64,000 nt of DNA from Candidatus Megaera endosymbiont of Mesostigma viride (GTDB taxonomy: Bacteria > Pseudomonadota > Alphaproteobacteria > Rickettsiales > Rickettsiaceae). The notes beneath the pieces are model-generated. The model had not been told where the DNA came from, ran no database searches, and saw only the letters and a list, made by a program, of their open reading frames with translations. The position numbers and the translations under genes are program-made. The stretch is taken from the NCBI GenBank assembly GCA_020410825.1, contig CP084576.1, positions 992,001 to 1,056,000 of the forward strand, given 5' to 3'. Each line of letters begins with the position of its first letter. The stretch's first letter is position 1. Below, piece by piece: positions 10,218 through 18,579 of this stretch.

Positions 10218-11960
10218 ATGAAAAATAGTTCAATTGAAGAAATAATGGCAGCCCAAAACCAACCTTTTAAATGCGCCAGTTTTAGCGGAGGAGGAGCTAA
10301 AGGAGCTATTTACTCGGGAGCGCATGAAGCTTTATCTAAAGGAGGTATACTTAAAGGCCTTGAGGCTGTTGCCGGTTCATCAGCCGGTTCTCTAACTGCT
10401 GCTATGATAGCTACAGGTATTAGTAGCGAGAAATACAAACAAATTACTAAAGATACAAATCTCAAAGGGTTACTCGGGGAAGGGTTTCTCATTAACAAGG
10501 ACGGTAAACCACTACTGGAATTACTTAGGACTACTATTCGTAGCAATATTGCAGACTTTTTGGAGCAAAATGATGTAATTGGCCTATGTAACAAGCGTTT
10601 ACAGGAAATAGACCAACAAAAATCTGCACTAGGATCGTTGTCTCCTTCAGAACAAGAAGAATCCTTAAAAGAACTTACAAGACAAGAAAGTGTTTTACAA
10701 AATATAATTGATTCCGGTGGGAAGGAGGTTGAAGAAATAAGACAAAAAAGTCTAGATCCAGAAGGAAAAATTCTGTTTGGAGATTTAGCTGTACTGCGGG
10801 TTATCGCACCGGAAACATTCAAAGACTTACTAGTTACAGCAACACGAAGAGATACGGGAGATCTTGAGATTTTTGATAGCAGAAATACTCCTGACGTCGA
10901 AATTGCCATGGCATGTAGAGCTTCTGCATCTATCCCGATAGTATTTGAACCAGTTAAGATTAATGGTAAGGAATATGTTGACGGTGGGTACAGAGATAAT
11001 ATTCCTTTAAGCTACTTCGACCAGGATAAAGAAACAGGCCCTCAGGATATTTCAGATAATCCTGCAGAAATTCAAGCTGCTAAAAAAACTGGCCGTACTC
11101 TTGCCTTAGCTTTTGGTTCTAGTATGGATGATTCGGCTAATATAGCTATTTACAGCGCAAAGGAAAAAATTGTTGATCCTAGTAAATTAGTGAAGTTTTT
11201 AATGGATGTAGTTTTTAAAGTATTAGCAAGAGTAGGGGGGATTTTTAAATATTCAGAAGAGGAAAATAAAACCCATGAGAAATTGAGAGAAAATGCTTTA
11301 AATACCGTAGTACTAAATACTGATGATGTCGGGACTCTCTCTTTTGATAAAGCCCAGGAAAAGGCAGAATATCTGCATATCAAAGGGTTTATGCAAACAT
11401 CCAGGTATCTAGATAATCATGATGTTGTACCGATAAAAGACCCTAATTTTGAGCTTAAGGATTTTCTGCTTAAGGTATACGAAGATTCGCAAAGCAAAGG
11501 TACTGTCCAGAGCTGGAAAGACAAAGTTACTGGTGGCAAAAGTGAAAAATTAAATGTGCTATTGGATTTCTGTAAAGATGGTCCTTGGCAGAACAAGACT
11601 AAAGAAGAAGTATTAACAGATGTGATAACCGTGGCTTCTACTTCTCGAACATCAGGAATGGTTACAGCTGATACGAAAACCGTAAAAGCTTTAGTTGGGG
11701 CTTTAAACGATGCATTCACACCGGAAACAGTAAGATTGGATTTTGCTAGAACTCTAGGTATAGATATGCAGAAAGACAAAAGATTTGACTCAAGTAAAAC
11801 TTTCAGCCAAAACATGGCAGAGTTTAAATTTAAAGATTCTGATTTCAAAGAATTTATAAAAAATAAACAAGCTACTACTGCTCGTGAAAATCCAAAATCA
11901 ATGAGCGAAAAAATAAAAGAACAACAAGCTCAAAACGTAAGTAGAGCTAGGGAAATTTAG
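10218..11960 (+). CDS. Patatin-like phospholipase
   Basis: Predicted phospholipase A of the patatin family. The three hallmarks are intact: oxyanion loop SGGGAKGAIYSG (residues 23-34), nucleophile elbow GSSAG with Ser55, and the catalytic Asp in VDGGYRDNIP (Asp255). This is the complete Ser-Asp dyad. About 300 residues beyond the catalytic domain are helical and unassigned. There is no signal peptide. Rickettsia species carry related patatin enzymes (Pat1, Pat2) that are exported into host cells and act on host membranes, so an effector role here is reasonable but inferred. A GGTGA sequence 7 bases ahead of the ATG may act as ribosome binding site. The gene stands alone; the 270 bases after it contain nothing recognised. 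Confidence 0.9.
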   Translation: MKNSSIEEIMAAQNQPFKCASFSGGGAKGAIYSGAHEALSKGGILKGLEAVAGSSAGSLTAAMIATGISSEKYKQITKDTNLKGLLGEGFLINKDGKPLLELLRTTIRSNIADFLEQNDVIGLCNKRLQEIDQQKSALGSLSPSEQEESLKELTRQESVLQNIIDSGGKEVEEIRQKSLDPEGKILFGDLAVLRVIAPETFKDLLVTATRRDTGDLEIFDSRNTPDVEIAMACRASASIPIVFEPVKINGKEYVDGGYRDNIPLSYFDQDKETGPQDISDNPAEIQAAKKTGRTLALAFGSSMDDSANIAIYSAKEKIVDPSKLVKFLMDVVFKVLARVGGIFKYSEEENKTHEKLRENALNTVVLNTDDVGTLSFDKAQEKAEYLHIKGFMQTSRYLDNHDVVPIKDPNFELKDFLLKVYEDSQSKGTVQSWKDKVTGGKSEKLNVLLDFCKDGPWQNKTKEEVLTDVITVASTSRTSGMVTADTKTVKALVGALNDAFTPETVRLDFARTLGIDMQKDKRFDSSKTFSQNMAEFKFKDSDFKEFIKNKQATTARENPKSMSEKIKEQQAQNVSRAREI

Positions 11961-12237
11961 GGGGTCGAAAGGGTGTAATGAATCAATGGTATGTTAGAGC
12001 TTCATCTAAAAGAAAGCCTACAGGAGTGGTAATGTAAATTTTTATCTTTTAAAATTAGTTGCATTACTAGGAAAAAAAGTGGCAGCATGAGCCTACCTAC
12101 AGAATGAAACCAATATAAATAAATGGTTACAAGTTATATAATTATGGTGTTTTAAGATAAGGTAAAGCTATTTTTTCATACACTTTTAGATTTTTATAAT
12201 ATAAAATACCCAGAAATATGCTGTTTAGGTGTACTAC

Positions 12238-13638
12238 ATGATAGAGCTTGATCCTATATTAATTGCACGTATCCAATATGCTTTTACAATAAGTTTCCAC
12301 ATTATTTTTCCTGCCTTTACCATAGGCCTTGCTAGCTGGTTGGCAGTTGTAGAATGGCTCTGGCTGCGAACAGAGAATCCTATTTACCAAGAAATTTACC
12401 GGATGTGGATCAAAATTTTTGCAGTTTGTTTTGGCATGGGAGTGGTATCAGGAATAGTAATGGCTTATCAATTCGGCACTAACTGGTCTCTGTTTTCTGA
12501 CAAGGTTGGTAATGTTATTGGACCATTGCTCGGTTATGAAGTACTTACCGCTTTTTTCCTGGAAGCATCTTTCCTTGGAATAATGCTATTTGGGTGGGGA
12601 CGTGTTAGCCGTAATATGCACTTCTTCTCTACCTGTATTGTAGCTGTTGGAACACTAATCTCAGCTTTCTGGATTTTGTCTGCAAATAGCTGGATGCAGA
12701 CCCCGCAGGGCTTCGAAATAAGGGCTGATGGTCTCCTCTATCCAACAAGCTGGCTTGAGATCATATTTAACCCTTCATTTCCTTATAGATTTGCCCATAT
12801 GATAACCGCAGCTTATCTTACAACTGCTTTTGCAGTAGCTGGGGTTGCGGCATACTATCTCTATAAAAATGTGCATATACAGCATGCACGTATTATGTTT
12901 GGAATGGCTATGCTTATGGCCATCTTTGTTTCTCCCTTACAATTATTTATAGGAGATGCCCACGGACTTAACACTCTTGAGTATCAACCACGTAAAATTG
13001 CAGCTATAGAGGGAACATGGGATACCGAAAAAGGAGCTGGCCTGCGTTTATTTGCTATTCCAGATCAACAAAACCAAACCAATAATTACGAAATTATAAT
13101 ACCTAAACTTGCAAGCCTTATTTTGACACATAGTTTTGACGGTGAAATAAAAGGGCTCAAAGAATGGAAACCTGAAGATCAGCCTCCTGTAATAGCGGTC
13201 TTTTGGTCGTTTAGGGTGATGGTAGCTTTAGGCTTTGCCATGATCATAACCGGTATTTTTGCGCTTTTCTTATACTATCGGAAAAGGTTGTTTGACACTC
13301 GTTGGTTTCAATTTTGGTGTATAGTTATGAGCCCCTCTGGGTTCATTGCCCTCCTTGCAGGTTGGTTCGTGACGGAAATTGGCAGGCAGCCCTATACGGT
13401 CTATGAAGTGCTTCGTACCTCAGAGAGTATATCTCCAGTTATTGGCCCGCAAATAGCAATAACCCTACTAGCTTTTGTTATAGTATATAGTTCTATTTTT
13501 GGTACAGCTTGCTATTATATTATAAAACTTATTAAAAAAGGTCCTAAAATAGGAGACGAGAAGGAAGAATTTTACGATCATAGTATGCTTCCAGTTCAAG
13601 TTATCAAAGAATTAACCCCAAAAACAGAAAGAGGATAA
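12238..13638 (+). CDS. cydA: Cytochrome bd-type quinol oxidase subunit I
   Basis: Membrane subunit carrying hemes b558, b595 and d; oxidises quinol and reduces oxygen. Conserved features include the N-terminal RIQYAFTISFHIIFPAF with the heme-ligand His, the SWMQTPQG segment, and GWFVTEIGRQPYTVYEVLRT near the C-terminus. The short Q-loop and the form of the last motif (PYTVYEVLRT) are like the cyanide-insensitive (CioA) subclass. A GTG nine bases upstream is possible, but the ATG at 12238 has an AGGT seven bases before it and gives the usual N-terminus. Subunit II follows after 5 bases. Confidence 0.95.
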   Translation: MIELDPILIARIQYAFTISFHIIFPAFTIGLASWLAVVEWLWLRTENPIYQEIYRMWIKIFAVCFGMGVVSGIVMAYQFGTNWSLFSDKVGNVIGPLLGYEVLTAFFLEASFLGIMLFGWGRVSRNMHFFSTCIVAVGTLISAFWILSANSWMQTPQGFEIRADGLLYPTSWLEIIFNPSFPYRFAHMITAAYLTTAFAVAGVAAYYLYKNVHIQHARIMFGMAMLMAIFVSPLQLFIGDAHGLNTLEYQPRKIAAIEGTWDTEKGAGLRLFAIPDQQNQTNNYEIIIPKLASLILTHSFDGEIKGLKEWKPEDQPPVIAVFWSFRVMVALGFAMIITGIFALFLYYRKRLFDTRWFQFWCIVMSPSGFIALLAGWFVTEIGRQPYTVYEVLRTSESISPVIGPQIAITLLAFVIVYSSIFGTACYYIIKLIKKGPKIGDEKEEFYDHSMLPVQVIKELTPKTERG

Positions 13639-13643
13639 TGTAA

Positions 13644-14663
13644 ATGCTAGATTTTTCTTCTTGGCTTGATTTACCCTTAATATGGGGATTTCTAATTGCA
13701 ACGGCAGTTTTTCTTTACGCCTTGCTAGATGGTTTTGATTTGGGGTGCGGTATATTGTTCCTTTTTGCCCCTTCTGATAAATGCCGAGACAGAATTATGA
13801 ACTCTATTGCTCCGTTTTGGGATGGGAATGAGACTTGGTTAATTCTAGGCGGAGGAGGAATGTTTTCAGCCTTTCCGGTAGCCTATGCTATACTAATGCC
13901 CGCCCTTTATTTACCGGTGATATTTATGCTATTAGGCCTAATCTTTCGAGGTGTAGCATTTGAGTTTCGTTTCAAGTCTTCAGAGGAACATCGTAAAATT
14001 TGGGATATAGCATTTCATGCAGGCTCGCTATTAGCAGCTTTTATGCAAGGAGTAATACTAGGGAATTTTGTCCAAGGCATAGAAGTAAATGGCAGAAGCT
14101 TTGCAGGAGGTCCACTGGATTGGGCCAATGGTTTTAGTATTGTAACTGGCTTATCATTGATATTCGGCTACGCGCTACTAGGCGCTACCTGGTTAATTAT
14201 GAAAACCGAAGATATTACTCAAAGCTGGGCTAGAGGAATTGCTTCCTATGTTCTTGTCTATGTGGGGCTAGCTATGGCTATAGTTAGCATCTCTATGCCA
14301 TTTATTGATAAACGTATTATAGAACTATGGTTTAGTTTGCCTAATTTTTTCTATCTATTACCTATTCCTCTATTTACAGCCTTAGGGTTTGTATTGCTGT
14401 GGAAAGACTTGAAATCCTCTAATGAAGTAAGGCCGTTTTTTTTGACAATTGTTCTATTCTTTCTGAGTTATTTAGGTATAGGTATAAGCCTATATCCTTG
14501 GATTGTTCCATTTAAATTTACTATCTGGGAAGCTGCAGCGGTGTCCACCTCTCAATCCTTGTTACTAGTTGGAGTAATTATATTTCTTCCGATTATTTTA
14601 ATTTACACAGCTTATAGCTACTATGTATTTAGAGGCAAAACTAGCCATGAAAGAATGTACTAA
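13644..14663 (+). CDS. cydB: Cytochrome bd-type quinol oxidase subunit II
   Basis: Second subunit of the bd oxidase, stabilising the heme pocket. The N-terminal pattern LPLIWGFLIATAVFLYALLD followed by GFDLGCGI, and the WDGNETWLI motif, are diagnostic of CydB/CioB. About eight or nine membrane segments over 339 residues. It is cotranscribed with cydA (5-base gap), and its last 17 bases overlap a small third gene. In Rickettsiales bd oxidase gives respiration at low oxygen inside host cells (inference). Confidence 0.96.
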   Translation: MLDFSSWLDLPLIWGFLIATAVFLYALLDGFDLGCGILFLFAPSDKCRDRIMNSIAPFWDGNETWLILGGGGMFSAFPVAYAILMPALYLPVIFMLLGLIFRGVAFEFRFKSSEEHRKIWDIAFHAGSLLAAFMQGVILGNFVQGIEVNGRSFAGGPLDWANGFSIVTGLSLIFGYALLGATWLIMKTEDITQSWARGIASYVLVYVGLAMAIVSISMPFIDKRIIELWFSLPNFFYLLPIPLFTALGFVLLWKDLKSSNEVRPFFLTIVLFFLSYLGIGISLYPWIVPFKFTIWEAAAVSTSQSLLLVGVIIFLPIILIYTAYSYYVFRGKTSHERMY

Positions 14664-14766
14664 TAAAAAACGCCAATGGCTTTGGTTTATTGCTTTGTGG
14701 CTAGGCGGCTTTGGTAGCGTGCTGCTACTTTCTACCATTATTAAGTTAATAATGAAAGTAGCCTAA
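14647..14766 (+). CDS. Small bd-oxidase accessory subunit (CydX / DUF2474-like)
   Basis: A 39-residue frame starting at ATG 14647 inside the end of cydB (17-base overlap, different frame) and ending at TAA 14764-14766. It has a basic N-terminus (NKKRQW) and one membrane helix (LWFIALWLGGFGSVLLLSTI). Size, position directly behind cydB and the KRxWLWFxALWxGG look match the small DUF2474/CydX type proteins found at the end of cio/cyd operons, where they help assemble or stabilise the oxidase. It was too short for an automatic ORF call. No independent ribosome site is obvious, so translational coupling to cydB is likely. Confidence 0.75.
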   Translation: MKECTNKKRQWLWFIALWLGGFGSVLLLSTIIKLIMKVA

Positions 14767-14968
14767 ATTCCACTTTTCAAAAAACTTAATTAATATAAAC
14801 TTAAACAAGCAATTATATAAATTTTAACGATGTATTGGTTAACCGCAGTATCCGTAATAGCAATCAATAAAAATTGATATATTTTATAATAACTGAGTAT
14901 ATACTAAGTTGACTATTGTGGGAGTGTAGTATAACTTTTAGTATATTTATAATATTAGATTTTAAAAT

Positions 14969-17794
14969 ATGACTCCCGACATTGATATAATTATTTTTAT
15001 AGCTTTTTTAATTATTAATCTTGTTGTGGGGCTTGCTTACGGCAAAGAAGTAAAAACGATTAGTGACTATTCCTTAGGCGGAAGAAATTTTTCCACCGCA
15101 GCACTAGTTTCTACTATAGTTGCAACGTTTGTAACCGGTAGTGCATTTTTTGTCACTCTTTCCAAAACTTATTCTGATGGCCTCCCTTATGTGATAGCTA
15201 GTTCTTGTATGTCACTAGGCTTTTTCCTTACTGCTTTCTTTATAATCCCAAGAATGGGAGAATTCATGGGAGCTTTGTCAGTAGGAGAGGTAATGGGTAC
15301 TCTATATGGAAAGTATGTAAGGTTAATTACTGCAATTTCTGCTATTATCTGGAATGTAGGAGGAATAGCGGTTCAGTTTAAAGTATTTGGGACTTTATTT
15401 AATTATTTCGTAGGAATACCTAGTACCTATGCAATTATCCTTGCTTCAACGATAGTAATATTATATTCCACTTTTGGTGGTATCAGAGCTGTAACTTATA
15501 CTGATGTGATACAGTTTTTTACTTTCGGTTTTGTCCTTCCTACAATAGCAGTTATTATTTGGAATCATTTTAAATCACTCGGTTTTACCGTGGAAGAAGC
15601 AATAGAAAATCCCCTTTTCAGTTTTGAAGGGTTATCTCACTTAGAAGGATATAAGCTAATAGATTTTATACTTTTGGCACTTTATTTTTTATTTCCTGCA
15701 ATAGGCCCTACCCATTTTCAAAGGATTTCTATGGCTAGTAGCATAAGCCAAGCTAGAAAAGCCTGGCTGGTTTCGTCTATTTTATTAGTAGTAATAAAAT
15801 TAATTATAGCTTGGATTCCTTTTTTAGTGTTAACCATTAAACCGAATTTAGAACCTAACCAAGTTACTAGTTATCTAATTGATAATTATACCAATTTACC
15901 CTTAATAAAAGGTTTGTTAATAATAGGGGTATCAGCAATGGCGATGTCTAGTGCGGATTCTTTTATTAATGGTTCAGCTGTTTTATTTGGATATGACGTA
16001 AAAGAAGTGCTTAATATAAAGGTAAATGATTTAGTTTTATCTAGGCTATTTAGTTTTGTGTTAGGGCTTTTTGCAATTTACCTTGCCCTATCAACGAATG
16101 ATTTACTAGCCATGGTAATGAGCGCTGCAAGTTTTTACTTACCAATTGTTGGTATTCCGTTATTATTAGCTGTTTTTGGTTTTCGCACTACCGAAAAATC
16201 AGTTTTAATTGCCATGGCTGCAGGTTTTACTACAGTTGTTTCGTGGGAAGTTTTAGATATTAAACTAAATTGTATAATATTTGCCATGCTCGTCAATATG
16301 ATAGTTCTTTTTGGCTTTCATTATATATTTAAGCAGGCAGGGGGCTGGGTAGGGATTAAGGATTATAGCTATTTGGAAAAGAGCAAGAAGGAAAATAACC
16401 GGATGATATCAGCTTTGGTAAGAAATATTCACGCTTTTAGCTTTATTGAGTTTTGTAAGGAGAGAGCTCCAAAAGATGAGCTTAATTACATGTGGCTTGG
16501 GATCTACTTTATAATATATGGTTTTAGCACCATGTATTCGACCAGGTTAGAGCTTGTAGGCGATCAAAGCGAGGTGATTGTAGTTGTTTATCAGATCATG
16601 ATGGTTACAGGGGTGGTAATGGCGATGTATCCGATTTGGCCGCCAAGGATAAAGCATGAGATTATAGTGCAGGTAGCGTGGCACATAGTAATTTTCTATA
16701 TGTTGATTGTATTTGCTGTTTTCTTCGTGATGGTCAATAAATTTGGCCAGTTACAATTTGCCTTGTTTGTACTGAATATATTAATAGCGACGATTCTAAC
16801 CGGTTGGCGGCTAGGGATAGGGATGAGCATAGTAGGGTTTTACTTTGGTTTAGAGCTATATAAATATTATGCTGGAATAAATGAAATTGATTTTACAGTG
16901 GGTTCACCTGAGTTTGTATCCATATATGTGATAATACTTGCCGGAGCGGTATTATTAATGTTTTTCAAACCCAAACAAGAGCATCAGGAGCTAACTGAAG
17001 AAAAGAACGAGCATCTAAGTGGCCGGATAAACATGTACAAGGAGCAGACCAGGGAAGCAGAAGCATTAAAAGGCCGTTTTATTCGCAATATAACGCATGA
17101 ATATCACGCTCCGATGACGGGGATATCGAGCATGGCTCAGGTACTGGTTCAGGATTATGATAAGTTAAATGATGAGCAGCGAAAAGTAGCAGCTAAAACG
17201 ATACTAGATAGCTCGCTTCGTCTTGAGGTATTTGATTCGAATATATCAAGTCTCTCAAAATTAAATAAACCAAGTTATGACTTAAAACTAGCAGAGACGG
17301 ATTTTAGCCAGCTAGTAGAGGATAGGGTTACCCTTTGTCGCAAGCTATACGAGAATGAGGAAGAAAGTACTATTTTCTGGCGAGAAGGACCGGAGACCAG
17401 AACACGAAACTGGCAGCTGGATATTGAAGAGGGGATCATCTTAAATATTGATAAATACTACCTAAGCCAGGCGATAGATAATCTGATCATCAATAGTATC
17501 AATTATGCCAAAAGCGGAACTATTGCAATTAGCATCAAACGGGATAATGATAATGAAACGATAATCTTTAGCATTAGTGACGAGGGAATAGGGATACCAC
17601 CAAGTGAATTAGACGAAGTATTTGAAGAATTTACGGTTAGTTCAAGGACAGAAAGTTTTGCCGGCGGAAGAGGAGTAGGCCTTGCGGTGTGCAAAAAGGT
17701 TATTGAAGTACATGGCGGGAAGATCAAGGCCGAAAGTAAAAGAATGGGTACTAAAATTTGGTTTACCTTACCAAAAGTAATTAAAAGCCGCTAA
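14969..17794 (+). CDS. Na+/solute symporter-histidine kinase fusion (first copy)
   Basis: A 941-residue sensor. The first 450 residues are a sodium:solute symporter (SSF, PutP-like) with 12-13 membrane helices (for example YSLGGRNFSTAALVSTIVAT, YSTFGGIRAVTYTDVIQFF). More membrane helices follow (about 505-660), then a helical linker, a DHp region with His710 in the unusual box THEYHAPMTG, and an ATPase domain with N-box (IDNLIINSINYA), G1 DEGIGIP and G2 GGRGVGLAVCKKV. CbrA-type kinases share this arrangement and couple transport or substrate binding to signalling. No response regulator is nearby. A second copy is at 35539-38340. By eye the part after about 16.5 kb is GC-richer than the middle of the symporter part. 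Confidence 0.9.
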   Translation: MTPDIDIIIFIAFLIINLVVGLAYGKEVKTISDYSLGGRNFSTAALVSTIVATFVTGSAFFVTLSKTYSDGLPYVIASSCMSLGFFLTAFFIIPRMGEFMGALSVGEVMGTLYGKYVRLITAISAIIWNVGGIAVQFKVFGTLFNYFVGIPSTYAIILASTIVILYSTFGGIRAVTYTDVIQFFTFGFVLPTIAVIIWNHFKSLGFTVEEAIENPLFSFEGLSHLEGYKLIDFILLALYFLFPAIGPTHFQRISMASSISQARKAWLVSSILLVVIKLIIAWIPFLVLTIKPNLEPNQVTSYLIDNYTNLPLIKGLLIIGVSAMAMSSADSFINGSAVLFGYDVKEVLNIKVNDLVLSRLFSFVLGLFAIYLALSTNDLLAMVMSAASFYLPIVGIPLLLAVFGFRTTEKSVLIAMAAGFTTVVSWEVLDIKLNCIIFAMLVNMIVLFGFHYIFKQAGGWVGIKDYSYLEKSKKENNRMISALVRNIHAFSFIEFCKERAPKDELNYMWLGIYFIIYGFSTMYSTRLELVGDQSEVIVVVYQIMMVTGVVMAMYPIWPPRIKHEIIVQVAWHIVIFYMLIVFAVFFVMVNKFGQLQFALFVLNILIATILTGWRLGIGMSIVGFYFGLELYKYYAGINEIDFTVGSPEFVSIYVIILAGAVLLMFFKPKQEHQELTEEKNEHLSGRINMYKEQTREAEALKGRFIRNITHEYHAPMTGISSMAQVLVQDYDKLNDEQRKVAAKTILDSSLRLEVFDSNISSLSKLNKPSYDLKLAETDFSQLVEDRVTLCRKLYENEEESTIFWREGPETRTRNWQLDIEEGIILNIDKYYLSQAIDNLIINSINYAKSGTIAISIKRDNDNETIIFSISDEGIGIPPSELDEVFEEFTVSSRTESFAGGRGVGLAVCKKVIEVHGGKIKAESKRMGTKIWFTLPKVIKSR

Positions 17795-18053
17795 AGAGGA
17801 GTTTAGCTATTAAGTATCAAAACTATTTAAAAATGAGTTTTGAAATAGGTTTCAAGGATTTTTATGATGGTTTTCTCGGGTAATATAGTTAAAACTTTAA
17901 GGCTATTTCTTAGAAACAAATTACCAAAATAGTAGTTTTTAATGCTGCGCCTTTTTATTCCCTGATTATTTATAGATTAATTAATCTTTCCAGTGGATAA
18001 ATATGTAGTTAGAGAAATGCATTGAAATATTGTACGCTGTTAAATTCAAGAAT

Positions 18054-18374
18054 TTAACCTTTGTCCTCTTTGTTTGCATTAACTTGACGCTGCCATTTTT
18101 GGTAATAATCCCTGATTTTAGTCAATGAATATTCTCCTTCATATTTTCCACCAAGATTCGCTATTTTTTCTAAATAAAAGTTTATTTGGTCTATATCCTC
18201 ATCAACCTTAATGCTTGATTTCTGACTTAAGTCCAAATATGAAGTTATTTCAGCTTTAGTTGTAGTAAAAAAATTATAAAATTCTTTGATTTTTTTCGCT
18301 ATATGAGGCACGTCTTCAGGTTTAAGCACAAGAAAAGCAACTACGAATACAACTAATAATTCAAACAATGACAT
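18054..18374 (-). CDS. TatA/TatB-like single-span membrane protein
   Basis: A 106-residue protein with one N-terminal membrane helix, then a Pro-containing hinge and an amphipathic helix (LLVVFVVAFLVLKPEDVPHI followed by AKKIKEF), as in TatB/TatA (FSELLLI..VALLVLGPKELP). It would be part of the twin-arginine translocase that exports folded proteins. The acidic C-terminal half is not conserved. Assignment to TatB rather than an orphan Tat-like protein is uncertain because no tatC or tatA neighbour is present. About 200 bases separate it from the trigger-factor gene upstream. Confidence 0.6.
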   Translation of the reverse strand: MSLFELLVVFVVAFLVLKPEDVPHIAKKIKEFYNFFTTTKAEITSYLDLSQKSSIKVDEDIDQINFYLEKIANLGGKYEGEYSLTKIRDYYQKWQRQVNANKEDKG

Positions 18375-18579
18375 ATATTTATATTGATATAGAGAAAATA
18401 ATAACTCGTACTATCAACATAATTACTTGATTTTTAGAGCCTTTACAACTCATAGTTTTTCCACAACGGGAGGAAAATATTCTTAAACACACGATACAGC
18501 CTGAAAATTCATTTCCAGGAAAAGGAAAAACAGGCTTAAGAACTCTCAGATTTAAATTACAATAAACTTTGTTAAAGTT

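Noticed and set aside
12229-12237. GTG start of cydA at 12229
   Set aside because: Ribosome site spacing and usual CydA N-terminus favour ATG 12238.
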